DNA of 64,000 nt. It comes from Tillandsia leiboldiana (taxonomy: Eukaryota > Streptophyta > Magnoliopsida > Poales > Bromeliaceae). The stretch covers positions 15,232,674 to 15,296,673 of the forward strand of contig CM055065.1 in NCBI GenBank assembly GCA_029204045.2, given 5' to 3'. The notes beneath the pieces were generated by a model. The model was not told the origin of the DNA, did not search any database, and saw only the letters and a list, made by a program, of their open reading frames with translations. Position 1 is the stretch's first letter, and every line of letters starts with the position of its first letter. The translations under genes were made by a program, and so were the position numbers. This document shows, in pieces, positions 19,012-30,316 of the stretch.

Positions 19012-20516
19012 AAGGCATTTAATACATCTTGAAGAAATTCCAACCCACCTGGAACGCTTTCCGCAGGCAATCGCTGAAGTCGGTGAAGCGTCGCGCCGGT
19101 CACTGTCAAAATCTGCCGGAGAAGCCCCAAAATCACGCCGCACGCGCGCGCTGTCGCGATCCTCCGAAAATATCCCCGGAAGCTCGAAAATCCTCTCGAG
19201 TCCTCTAATAAAAATCCGGCGCGCCCCGGCTCTCGCTGTCCAATCACAGCATGCACGCACGCACGCGTGCTCCCTCGGCTCCGCACAGTGTAAATCCAAG
19301 CTCACAGCCAACAATGCCAAAGATGGAAAGAATAATCCAATTAAGCTCAAGGCTTCATCAAATCCATCATCAAATCCATCTAAGGAAATCCAAAAACAAA
19401 ACTTCAAAAATCTGCCAACTCACCTCACGTGCGGCTCGACATGCGCGCGGCTCCGCTCAGCTCCAAGCAGCAAGACACACACCAACATCACACTCCTTAA
19501 TCTGATTCTTCTCCTTCTTCATCTTCCTTTTCTTTTCCTTGCTTTCTCTCTTTTCTTTCTCTCTTTCTTTCTTTCTCTGGTAGTCGTGGAGAAGAAGACA
19601 GGGGAGGCTCATATATAGAGGGTGGATGGGTGCAAAACAGAAGGGAGATGAAATTACCAAAAGACCCTCCACTTAAATCCAGAATCTTCTTAATTCTGGC
19701 TAATTACCTCACTGAGTATCGGTACCCCAAACTGTGCACGGGTACTAAACCATTTAGTACCGGTACCCCAAACTGTGTACGGGTACTAAACCATTTAGTT
19801 CTGGAACTAAATGTTGGGTTCCGGAACACAGCATGCAGTTCCGGAACACAGACTTTGGTTCCGGAACTCAAGCTCCAAATCCTCCAAATCCGAAGTCTGA
19901 AGCTTCCTCAACGCCGGGCCAACTCACTTTTTGCCCCGGAAGCTTCTGCACCACTTTGAAATCTCCCGAACCCCACTGTAAACATAAAATACACTTGTCC
20001 AAAGTTTTTCCCCCTCACAAGGCTCAACTGTGGAGTCGGTGTGCCCAATCCTAAATCCGATACTCTTACAAGAGAGATCCTCGCTTGGATTCTCTTCTCA
20101 TTTCTTTCTCGTTTCATTTCTCAACTCCAAAGCGGGTTACGATTAATAAATCAATCCTTTAATTGCCAAGTCACTTTTTGCCTTCGGGGCCTCTGCGTCA
20201 GTCCGAATCAACCCGAATCCCGCTGAACTGAAAATACACATGTACCCACACTTTCCAATTTTCCCCGTGCACCACGGCGGAGTCGGCAGTCTAACCAATC
20301 CAAAATTCTACAAGTACACAAAGCCCTGCAATCACTGATTCAAACTGGGCTTCCAAGTTCGACGCCGCTAACTCACTTATCTTCCCAAAGGATTTTGCGT
20401 CGATCCGAAACAATCAGAACTCATCTGTAAATCTAAATGGGACACACTCAAGCGATTTCCCCGCACCACGCCATCTTGCGAGGTCGGTGCACTCTACAAA
20501 GTCCCGGTACTCTACA
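19012..20516 (-). mobile_element. E2 3' LTR, truncated to its first 1.5 kb
   Basis: On the minus strand it starts TGTAGAGTACCGGG at 20516 directly after the PPT and runs to about 19012. It corresponds to 41192-42509 plus 55401-55598 of the 5' LTR. The last about 1.66 kb, including the TGTCACGCCCC end, is missing and replaced by X. It carries a TATATAT motif near 19610. Confidence 0.8.
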
Positions 20517-20535
20517 CTCTCCCCTCCTTTAAAGA
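20517..20535 (-). other. Polypurine tract of E2
   Basis: On the minus strand a run rich in A and G (CTTTAAAGGAGGGGAGAG) directly precedes the LTR start, after the GGTTTCGAGGACGAAACC block. M2 has the same arrangement at 27132-27150. Confidence 0.78.
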
Positions 20536-20668
20536 GGTTTCGTCCTCGAAACCAGAATAAGTCTGATCTCGGGAGAATGTCTCAATCCGATGGGAACCGG
20601 AAGTACCCAACTCAACCTCAGGCTCTCTAATGGCCTTCCTCACCCGTCATGATGGCTCCACTGAACCC

Positions 20669-22350
20669 TCACCCAAGGTATAACCCGAATGCATAATTCT
20701 TCTGCCTCACAAGCAAGAATTGCATCGGTTGCTCCAGATAACCAAAATCCTCGTCTATATCCAAGGGAGTGAATTCCAAAACATGCAGGTGATCACATAA
20801 ACTTCTTCCAGCCAGATAAACACTCGCGGACCAAAGTCCTCGCGTAAACTCGAATCTACCCATTCCTGCGGATAGTGGTCTCACAAATCATGGTTCCCAA
20901 AACCAAAACTCTACGCCTCCAATTGGCATATAACCTCCGTTGCTCCTTATCAACTAAAATGCTCAAGTACCACAAATACATCACTCACATCCATCCACAG
21001 GGGAAGAAGTTCAACATTGGAAACAACGCCCAACCTTTAGCTCTCAATTCCAAGTTCCAAAAGTGGCGATCACTGATCGAACACCTCATTCCAAGGTTGC
21101 ACAGCTCGCCTAACTAAGGCGTACTGACCATAGTATCCATGCCGGAATAATACTATAGGATATCACTCACACAGCTCCAATAACTCTGTCCACCGGCGTT
21201 GCCTCAATCGAAAATCCTCCCGAGCAACCAAGTACTCCAGGTTCAAGGGTTAATAGATAACTCAGTTCTCTCTCTATCACTGGCAAACATCTATTTCAAT
21301 GCTGGTATCCTCCTCAGCTTTAACTCTTCCAAGCTACACTAGCCTTGCATAGTCCAACAGCTTCTGACCTCTGTCACTATCATAGGCTTAGGCTAAATCC
21401 CAACGGCATCACTCTTCGTTGGGTCCACTGTCACCCTCGCAGCTGTAATCACAACCTAACCACAGAACCTTCCGAAGACAAAGGCATATCCTCTCAACTC
21501 GGCATACAACTTCTCCTCTCTTAGAAGTTGCAGCACTATCCTCAAGTGCTCCACATGCTCTATATCTCCTCGGAAATAAACCCAACAACTGGTACACCAA
21601 CTCGGTGTAGAGCTCAAACTCACGCCGGTACAACAACCCGGTCCAAGTACCGCTGGAACACACAATTCCTCAATCCAGAAGGCCGCAGGGCCTTAGTCAA
21701 TCCACTTGACCTTGCTGTAAGCTCATAATGTCCCTATCGGGTTCAGAACACTGTCTGGGCACAACCCTCGGGAAAAGGCTCCATAGCGCTACCAATCTCA
21801 GAAAATGGCATCTGCCGAAAAACAATCCAAACCTGCCTGTGCTCAAACCATCATAGAACCTCACCGTTGTGCACTCACAACGTGGCATCACTGCCGTGTA
21901 CCAACGGCATGGCATGATATCCAAATATCAATCTCTCGGATCCTCACTGTCGTATTCCCACGACGTGGTACTGGGTCACACAGACCTCTCGATCCATCAA
22001 ATCCCACAACTGCGCTATCAGCTCTCTCTCTGTCTCACGGGTGATACTCCAAGAGGTGCTGCCGAAGTCGGCGCGGTTTCCAAAACCACGTCGATCACCA
22101 TCTCGATCCCAAACTCACTAAAGAGCGGCTTAAAAATCAAATCTGGTAGACTCTCACTCGGGATCACACGGGCGATAAAGATATTCCTTAGTCCCGGTGC
22201 CGCCGTAGGCACCTCCTCTACAGTCGCTAACAAAGCAATACGACCACGCCTCAACCTCTGTCGTGCTCTGGCATCCTCTATAACTCACTCCACCTGGTCA
22301 GGTCCCCGGAGGGTCGTTGTCCTCTCTCGATAATCCAAGATAGCATAACA
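20669..22350 (-). pseudogene. E2 pol remnant (protease/RT linker, RT palm part, integrase C-terminus)
   Basis: Read on the minus strand, 22254-22018 resembles the segment before RT (TVEEVPTAAPGL, then IDVVLETAPTSAAP, comparable to the IDVVPGTAPIS block of gypsy pol). 21665-21456 resembles the RT stretch after the catalytic box (EHLRIVLQLLREEKLYAEL). 20884-20669 resembles the integrase tail (LEFTPLDIDEDFGYLEQP). Frames change between these blocks, the YxDD catalytic box is not recognisable, and the total length is far short of a normal pol. This is a decayed, internally shortened relic. Confidence 0.65.
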
Positions 22351-23059
22351 CTAGGATAACCAATCCCAATCCAACCTCATATCAACGTCCCGGAGCTGAT
22401 GCAGGACTAACAACTCAATGGATCAAATCCAATGTCCTATCGGCACTGGCCGGACAGGCAACACTCCTCCATGTGTTATACGTGATCTGGAACCTGATCC
22501 CCATGTGCACAAGCCAACAATCCCATCTCTGGCCCGCACAAAGCTATCCCAGCTCTACTAAAGCACACCCAAACGGTGTCGGCATCAACCATGCTCTAAC
22601 TCTGACAACCGTAAGGAAACCACACCTGGTAAGACGCGATCCACTATCCTGGCGTCCTCTAACCGGCTGCACAATCACATCCACTGGATGCTGGTGGCCA
22701 TCGCTCTATCTGCCTCGGCGTCACGGCTCAATCAGCCTACCGATAAGTCGGATGAACCTCTGCATCCTAAAGGGGTAGAAGGGGTGTCGTCGCAAGTGGC
22801 AAAACCAAAAGCACTACTCTGGGACATTCTGCCTGAAAATGTCCTGACTATCCACATGAAAACATCGCCCCTCCCTGAGGTCACACTATGGCGATGAATG
22901 CGGCCCACCGCAAATGACATACTCATCCTGACACCGCTGCTGGTGCCTCGTCTGTCGAGAACTTTCTGGTCTCTGTCTCCTCTGAGACTCATGATCCTGT
23001 GATTGGAATCAGGACAACCTCGATCCACTCAACTGTCCCAAAATCAGACAATACTGGAC

Positions 23060-23064
23060 GTCTC
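23060..23064. repeat. Target-site duplication of M2 (left copy, GTCTC)
   Basis: GTCTC here and GTCTC at 34347-34351 flank M2. Removing M2 joins E2 gag into the same order seen in the M2 gag near 29290. Confidence 0.85.
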
Positions 23065-26000
23065 TGTCACGCCCCGGGGTCGAAACTGCGACCCGGGCTC
23101 GCCAACAGATCCGCCATCTGCGCAGAAACTGCTGCACAGACGAAGCGTCTACCCTGCAAAAGATCTATAGCTAAACATGTATCAGAGCTAAAATAGAACT
23201 AATAGCTACAGAAATCAAATACTGAACATCTGAATAAAAACAAATCCTCAATACATAGTCTCACTCAGCTATGATAATACAAGTAATCCTCACAGAACTC
23301 TCAGAATGTCCAGTACAAAATAGAATCATAAAAACAAAATACCGGGTACATCTATCTCAGACTCTCAATGCTGGTAAGGAACTAACGGCCACGTCCTCAC
23401 CTCGATGTGCTGTCTCCGCGCGAACCAAGCCGGAACAGCTACCTCAGGAACCTGTCACCGCAGCGGGTCTGAGATCTACTGCAGAAGGTAGATCTCAGTG
23501 GGTACCGTCACCAATATCCACGGTATGCCCACTAAGTCTACTGGAGGCAAAACAGATAGGTATGCAGATAGATAGATAGATAGATAAAGGGTAAGCTGAA
23601 AGAAAACTACAGCTAAAATGTCTCAATCATAAAGCTGAAGAAAACTCTACCAATAACATGATATGCATACACACTCTACTGCTAAGATGCCTCAGTATCA
23701 ATGCTCAAAGGAAAGAAACCTGTGACGCCCCACTTCCCAGGGGGTCACCCATCCTAGAACTACTCTAGCTCTAGCACGCTTAACTCTCATGTTCCTCTTG
23801 GATTTTGCTACCATCCAAAATGCTATAGCCGGGTTAGAGATTTAGTCCTATTATATCATTTATATATAGGACTAATCCAAATTCCGGGGGTGTCACAAAA
23901 CCCATCTAAGAACATAATATGTAACCACCCGCTCATATCACCCAATCTCAATGACACATTGGGTCCAGTCAAGCCTGCGCCCCCTAGTGTATCAACTAGG
24001 GCCCCTAGTGTATCAACTAGGGTTGTCCAATCGGACTATCTCAATCTCAAAGCGAACTCTAGTGTATCAACTAGTCGCATCAACAACACGCACCCGGGGC
24101 GTAGCTCGAGGGGAGCGACCCCACCGAACTCAAGTATCTCATCAGTCCCAACTGTCTCAAAGTGGCACATGCAGGCTATAATCCACGATCAAATAGATCG
24201 GCAACTCGATGCTCAAAAGCACAACTCAGTCGGAAAAGACTCCACGACTCAACAGGAAATTGCCCAAATCCTCACATAATCTGTCGGAGAACCCTCTACG
24301 ACTCAATCTGATAATGCACGACCCATGTCTAAGTCGGGAAACATCCACGACTTGATCTGCCAGAACCCCAAAACTCTCATAACTAAGTGGGAGAACCACC
24401 TCCACTATCAAATCAGAGATATATAAACCCCGATCTAGAATAATCTCATCAGAAGCTCAAACTCAAATGACACTAAAACTAATCCCAAAAACTCAAAAAG
24501 AGACCCCTCGGCCCCCAGGCACGAGGTCAGAAGCACCCTGAACCTATGCCATACCTCTGGCAACTTATGTTTTTAAAAACCACCTTTAAAAATGCTGATT
24601 TTTCCTTAAAACGGCTTTCTCGATTTTTAAAACGATCAGGGAGCTAAAATGATGCCAACAGAACATGCAGTCTAGTGTCCTATAGTGTCAGGAGTCTACT
24701 AAAAATAATCCGGGGTTCCAAAAAATTTTACAGAAAATTCCAGACAATTATCAGATTTGAAAACAGTGAAAATAACATGGAAAACATGATCAAATTGCAT
24801 TCAGGAGCATTAAAGGGCATTCCATACATTTTGGAGAAATTCCAACCTACCTGGAACGCTTTCCGCAGGCAAACGCTGAAGTCGGTGAAATGCCGGATCC
24901 TCAAACTGACGAAACCTCGAAAATCGCGCCACGCGCGCACACACCGTGAACCACGGAATATCCCCGGAACTTCAAACACGCTCCCAAGTCCTCACAAAAA
25001 TTCCTGCGGCCAACAACTCACACCCCAACCATCAACTAACACTCGGTCGCGCTCCAACAGTCACGAACACGCAGCCCACACCAAAGCTTCAGCACAAATT
25101 AATTCCCACAACACAACTCTTATGCTCCCAGCACAACTCAAACAAGGTACTCACAATCCCACATACCACACAAACTACTAGCTCACCAACACCATTAAAA
25201 ACACCAAGTCCACAGCACACACACACTTCACACATACATCCTCTATTACATTCACAAAAATCCACAGCACACTTAAAAGCACCATTTGCACAAAATAAAT
25301 TCCATAAAGCCAATTCTCTGCTCCCAGCATACTACAAGTCCACAGTACAATCCAAAATTCACAACACTCCCAAAAAGCTCCCAGCACAAGGTATATCCCA
25401 CAGCTCTGAAGGAAAATCCGCGCATTGCTCACCATCGGCTCCAACCGCTCGCGCGACGCCCAGCTCGCCGCGTGCACCGAAGCTGCTGCACCAAGCACAG
25501 GGAAGAAAAGGAAAACGCATCAGCCCACCAAAACAAAAGCACAAGCTCAGGCAAAACCGACCTCGGCCAAAGACGACCCCGCGCGTCGTCGCGAGCTGCA
25601 CCCTGCGCCAGGCCAAACAGCGCGCTGCGCTGCCGCAGCCCGCGCAGTTGGCGCGCATGCCGCCTGACGCTCGGCGTCCGCGCGCCACCGCGCGCTGCCC
25701 TGGCGCGTTCCGCGCGGCACCAGGTGCCCGCCGCGCGGCGCAGGGGCCAGCCGCCGCCCGCTGCGCGGCGCAGCAGCTACTGCCGCGCGGTGCCGCAACA
25801 GCAGCCGCGCGGAGCTGCCGCAGCAGCTGCGCGCGGCCCCCTGGGCCCGCCGCGCTTCCGCTGCGCGCTTGCTGTGCGCCCGCGCACGCATCTGCGCGCC
25901 CATGCGCCGCATTCGCAACGCCCGCACGCCGCATTCGCAGCGCCCGCGCGCGCCCGCCAGCTGCGCTGCCACAGCCACGCGGCGCCTTCCTACGCGTCCG

Positions 26001-27131
26001 CGCTTGCTGCGCGTCCGCGCTTGCTGCGCGCCCGCGCTTGCTGCGCGCCCGCGCTTGCTGCGCGCCCGCGCTTGCTGCGCGCGGCGCCCATGTGCGCCCG
26101 CGCAGCCACTCAGCGCCAGCCGCGCGCGCATCCTTGCGTGCCCGCGCGGCGCCTCCACTCCGCAACAGCCACATCAAAACAACTCCACAAACCAGCAACA
26201 CCCAAAAAAAAAAACAACTCCAAACTCGAAAATCCAACGCAAAACCACAATCCGAGCCTTCTCTCTCTCTCATTAAAAAAAAAACTGCACTTACCATCCA
26301 AGAAGCTCGACGCGCGCGCCGCTCTCCGCTTGCTCCTCCTCCGCTTCACGCAAGGAACACTTCCACTTCTCATTCCTTCTTTTTCTTTCTCTCTCCTCTT
26401 CTTCCTTCCATTCTTCTTTCCTCTTTTTTCCATCCATTCCTCTGTTTTGCCTCAAGAAGGAGGCGATGACGTGGAGGCTACTAATTAAGGGATGCTTAAT
26501 TGAGGTGGTGGTTGGCAGCATTAAATGCACCTCCAAAAATATCTCAAACCACTCTTATCTCTAGCTGCTTTCTTTCTTTCTATTTTTATTTTCCTTGCTT
26601 CTTCACAGGCTAAAATTCACATATTAAAATAAATTAATTAAATAATCCATAATTAGCCAACTCCAACTCACTTTTTGGCTTCGGAGCCTCCGCACCAATC
26701 CGAAACCTCCCGAACTCCGCTGTAATCTGAAAATACACATGTCCAGAGCTTTTCCCCCTCAAAAAGCTCAACTGTGGAGTCGGTGTGCTCAATCCAAAAA
26801 CCGTCTCCAATAATGCCAACTCCAACTCGCTTTTCGCCTTCGGGTCCTCCGCGCAGCCTGGAACCTCCCGAACTCCGCTGTAAACATAAAATACACCTGT
26901 TCCAAGTATTTCTAATATTTTCTGCGCACCACTGTGGAGTCGGGGCTCAACAAAACCAGTCCTCGAACGGCGCACAAGCCCGGAAGACTCCGATTCAAGC
27001 TGGGGCTTCCACGTCGATCCGACTCAACCCGAACTCATCTGCAAACACATATGGAACTCATCCAAAGCAGTTTCTCCGCACCACGCCATCTTGCGAGGGC
27101 GGTACACTATCCGAAGTCCCGGTACTCTACA
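23065..27131 (-). mobile_element. M2 3' LTR (contains a Cassandra solo LTR)
   Basis: Ends TGTCACGCCCCGG at 23065 and starts TGTAGAGTACC (minus strand) at 27131. Twin hairpin at 23471-23533 (GAGATCTAC/GTAGATCTC, then AGTGGG/CCCACT). The palindromic CCCTAGTGTATCAACTAGGG occurs twice in tandem at 23983-24026. Positions 25440-26170 are extremely GC-rich, with five copies of an 18-bp CGCGCTTGCTGCGCGCCC unit near 25999-26089. Long open frames across this stretch are not judged coding. Confidence 0.86.
23721..23897 (-). mobile_element. Cassandra TRIM solo LTR (5S-rRNA-derived)
   Basis: 177 bp, TGTGACGCCCC...GGGTGTCACA, flanked by AAACC at 23716-23720 and 23898-23902. The other M2 LTR shows the empty site (GAAAGAAACCCATC near 30967). 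On the minus strand it contains the 5S rRNA internal-promoter region: AGTTAAGCGTGCT (box A) and GGATGGGTGACC...CTGGGAAGT (IE and box C). This identifies Cassandra. No internal domain remains, so it was left by LTR-LTR recombination after insertion into M2. Confidence 0.93.
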
Positions 27132-27150
27132 CTCTCCCCTCCTTAAAAGG
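27132..27150 (-). other. Polypurine tract of M2
   Basis: Minus-strand purine run CCTTTTAAGGAGGGGAGAG directly before the LTR start at 27131; a counterpart of the E2 PPT. Confidence 0.78.
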
Positions 27151-27206
27151 GTTTCGTCCTCGAAACCAGAATAAATCCATAACTCAGGAGGGTGACTCAA
27201 TCAAAT

Positions 27207-27400
27207 GGGGATAGGAGATCCTCAACTAATCCTCAGGCTCTCAAGTGGCCGTTCTCACTCATCATGATGGCTCCACTGAACCTACACCAAAGGTATATCT
27301 CGACTGCACAATTTTTTAGTCTCACAAGCAAGAATTTACATCGGTCGCTCCAGATAGCTCAATTCCTCGTCCAACTCCAAAGAAGTGAAATCCAAAACAT
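27207..27400 (-). pseudogene. M2 integrase C-terminus remnant
   Basis: Read on the minus strand the order FTSLELDEELSYLERP, then DIPLV, then VQWSHHDE matches the integrase tail and chromodomain-like end of gypsy pol (compare PLEIGEDLVYEERP and VKILWSNHDE at 120-300 of this window). Stops interrupt the frame at least twice. It is the same region as the E2 remnant at 20669-20884. Confidence 0.7.
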
Positions 27401-27777
27401 GTGAGGGATCAAATACAGTTCTTCCAAATTTCTAGCTCCCAATTCCAAGTTCCAAAAGTGGCACCCACTAATCGATCACCTTATTCCAAAGTTACACTGC
27501 TCGCCTAGACAAGGCGTAACTGACCATAAAGTCCTCGCCGGAATAATACCATGATATCAATCAAACGCCTTTGCAACTCTATCCACCGGCGTTACCTCAA
27601 ACCAAACTCTTTCTGATTATCCAAGTACTTCAGGTTCGAGGATCCATGAATAACTCAATTCTCTCTCTATCGCTGGCAACATCTACATCAAAGCTGGTAT
27701 CCTCCTCAGCTTTATCTCTTCCAAGCTACACTGGCCTTGCATAGTCCAAGAGCTTTGACCTCTGTCGCTAACATAGA

Positions 27778-28620
27778 CTAAGAACAAAACCTTCCGAAGT
27801 CAGAAGGCAGTAACTCTCTCCACTTGGCCAACAACTTCTTCTCTCTTAGAAGTTGTAGCGCTATCCTCAAGTGCTCCTCATGCTCTATGTCACCTCGGAA
27901 ATAAATCCAAGTATCCACGACGGGTACCGCTACTAACCCGTCCAAACACAGCTGGAATATACCCAATTCCTCAACTCATGAAGGCGGCAGGGCATTAGTC
28001 AATCCACTTGACCGCGCTGCAACTCATAATGCCCCTACCGGGTCCTGAACACCATCAGGGCACAGCCCTCGGCTGTAAGGTTCCAAAAAGCTATCTATCT
28101 CACAAAGGGGCATCTGTCGAAAAAGAACAACCCAAACATGTCTGTGCTCGAACCATCATACAACCCTCACCGTTGTGTTCCCACGACGTGGTACTGGGTC
28201 ACACAGACCTCTTGCTCCATCAGATCCCGCAACTGCGCTACCAGCTCTCTATCTGTCTCTGTCTTACGGGTGATACTCCAAGAGGTGCTACCGAAGTCGG
28301 TGCAGTTTCCAAAACCACGTCAACCGCCATCTCGATCTCAGTCTCCCTAACGGCGGCTTCAACATCAGCTCAAGTAGGCCCACACCCGGGATCACACGGG
28401 CGATAAGGATATCCTTTAGTCCCGGTGCCGCCGTAGGCACCTCCTCTACAGTCGCTAGCAAAGCGATACGACCACGACTCAACCTCTGTCGTGCCCTAGC
28501 TTCCGCTAAAAACTCACTCCTCCTGATCAGGTCCACGGAGGGTCATTGTCCTCTCTCGACAATCCAAAAGCATAACATTGGGATAACCAAACCCTATCCA
28601 ACCTCATATCAACATCTTGG
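27778..28620 (-). pseudogene. M2 protease/RT remnant
   Basis: On the minus strand 28600-28540 reads VMLLDCRERTMTLRGPDQ, like the protease-to-RT segment (IDCRERxVTL). 28480-28380 reads ATVEEVPTAAPGLKDI, the linker before RT. 27966-27778 reads EHEEHLRIALQLLREKKLLAKW, the RT segment after the catalytic box. The core RT with YxDD, RNase H and most of integrase are absent or unreadable, and frames change between blocks. Confidence 0.65.
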
Positions 28621-29517
28621 AACTAATGTAGGACTAGAAACTCGACGGATCACATCCAAGGTCCTAACTGCACTAGGCAGGACTGGCAACACTCATTCAT
28701 GTGCTACACGTGAACTGGAACCTGATCCTCACGTGCATAAGCCAACAGTCACGTCTCTGGCCCACACGAAGCTACCCCTGCTCTACTGAAGCACACACAA
28801 GCGGTGTCGGCATCAACATGCTCTAACTCCGATGACCAAAAGGAAAACCACACCAGGTGAGACGCGATACACTATTCTGACGTCCTCTAACCCATTGCAC
28901 AAATTCATCCACTAAATGCTGGTGGTCATCGCTCAATCTGCCTCGGCATCCCGGCTCTATCGGCCTACCGGTAAGTCGGATGAACTTCTTCGTCCTGAAT
29001 GGGTAGTGGGGTGCTGTCGCAAGCGGCAAACCCTAAGCACAACTCTGGGACACTCTGCCTGAATATGTCCTGACTATCCATAAGAAAGCCATCGCCCCAA
29101 CCTGAGGTCACACTATGGCGATGAAGGCGGCCCACCGCATAAAACACACTCATCCAGACACTACCGCTGGTGCCTCGACTGTCGAGACCCTCCTGGTCTC
29201 TCTCTCCTCTGAGACCCATGATCCTGAAACTGGAACCGTGGCGACCTCGATCCCCTCAACTATTCCAAAATCAGGCGATACAAAATGTCTCTCTCTGGAG
29301 CTGGTCCCTCGCTCACCGTTCCTCTCGAACGTGATTACTGATCCTTGGTCAATCCATCGAGCAAGCACAATCGCTGTCTAAAAAGTCGGCGCTCGCCAAG
29401 AATGCACAAAGAGATGGATATCTCGATGTAGTCCCCTCTCAAACAGATCAACCTTCTAGGCCTCATCTCAGGCAACATGGGGTACTCTGCTCAACAATCG
29501 CTAAAACTCGCTCCAGG

Positions 29518-30018
29518 TCATCTACTGTGCTCCCGGTGGTCCAACAGGACGAACTCGACGCCACCTACTCTCGGCGTTCTTATCCAAAAGTGCATAGCCA
29601 AGTGCACCAGATGCTTCTCCAGGATGAACAAATCATCAAATGACTTCTTCCATAGCAGCAATCCGGTTCTCGGCCTCCCAAGGCTCCAATCTCGGTCGAA
29701 ATGGAACTGGATGAAGTACAACAACCGGTCAGCAAACTCTCGCTGCTGCTGCACCACTCCTGGTGCGATCTGGGTCGAAGTCGACGATGTCGCGGCCGGA
29801 GGTACTACTGGCGATACCATAGGAGATGCTCTCTACTCGAGCATGCGCGTCACACGCTCCATGTTCTCTTCCTGGCGCCGCATCGCCTCAAACATCTGGG
29901 CTATCTGGGCCCGTAACTCTCAGACCTCACTCTGCTCCGCCCATTCAGCCTTCCGCTGCTCGGGCTCCTCAGCAGAGGTCAAACACGCCCTCGCCGCTGC
30001 ACGGCGTCTCGGAAGCAT
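29518..30018 (-). pseudogene. M2 gag remnant
   Basis: The minus-strand ATG at 30018 opens with a basic MLPRRRAA segment, then EEPEQRKAEWAEQSEV and a stop, then RRQEENMERVTRML (helical) and another stop, then a proline/serine-threonine linker (SPVVPPAATSSTSTQIAPG). Downstream the sequence no longer resembles an intact Gag domain and no zinc knuckle is seen. The N-terminal layout matches E2 and G. Confidence 0.7.
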
Positions 30019-30109
30019 CGAAAACCACTGCAACAGAACAAACATTAGGACCAAGAACTCTCTCGACCCAATCAAGCGAAAGTCTAGAACATGTTACCCA
30101 TACAAAAGT

Positions 30110-30135
30110 ATTATGTTGTCTGCAGCCAACATAAT
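30110..30135 (-). other. Conserved palindromic hairpin in the M2 leader
   Basis: Minus-strand core identical to the one in G (stem TTATGTTG/CAACATAA, loop with CTGCAG), about 173 nt after the PBS. Flanking bases extend the stem by one A-T pair. Confidence 0.65.
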
Positions 30136-30296
30136 CATCTTTAGAGAAATAACATGTAAGATCACTCGCTCCAATCCTCTGGGGGACGTACAAACTCAAT
30201 CAGGACTCTCGCTAAAGTCACGTCTCTCACGACAGTCATCCTACTGTCCAACCAACAGCCTAGGGTCTCTAAGTCCTCAATGACCTATGCACCTAG

Positions 30297-30308
30297 GCTC
30301 TGATATCA
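30297..30308 (-). other. Primer-binding site of M2
   Basis: Minus-strand TGATATCAGAGC, one mismatch to TGGTATCAGAGC, 8 bp inside the 5' LTR edge at 30317. Confidence 0.83.
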
Positions 30309-30316
30309 CCCTAATC

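Noticed and set aside
23983..24026. Paired palindromic CCCTAGTGTATCAACTAGGG units as a CRISPR-like or recombinase site
   Set aside because: Only two adjacent copies without unique spacers, inside a plant LTR; relatives at 31058 and 59628 show it is an LTR family feature.
24946..26469. 507-codon open frame in the M2 3' LTR (and a 473-codon counterpart at 32358-33779)
   Set aside because: The frames cross extremely GC-rich repeats where all six frames are open, match no domain, and lie within an LTR; the two LTR copies differ by repeat number rather than keeping the protein.
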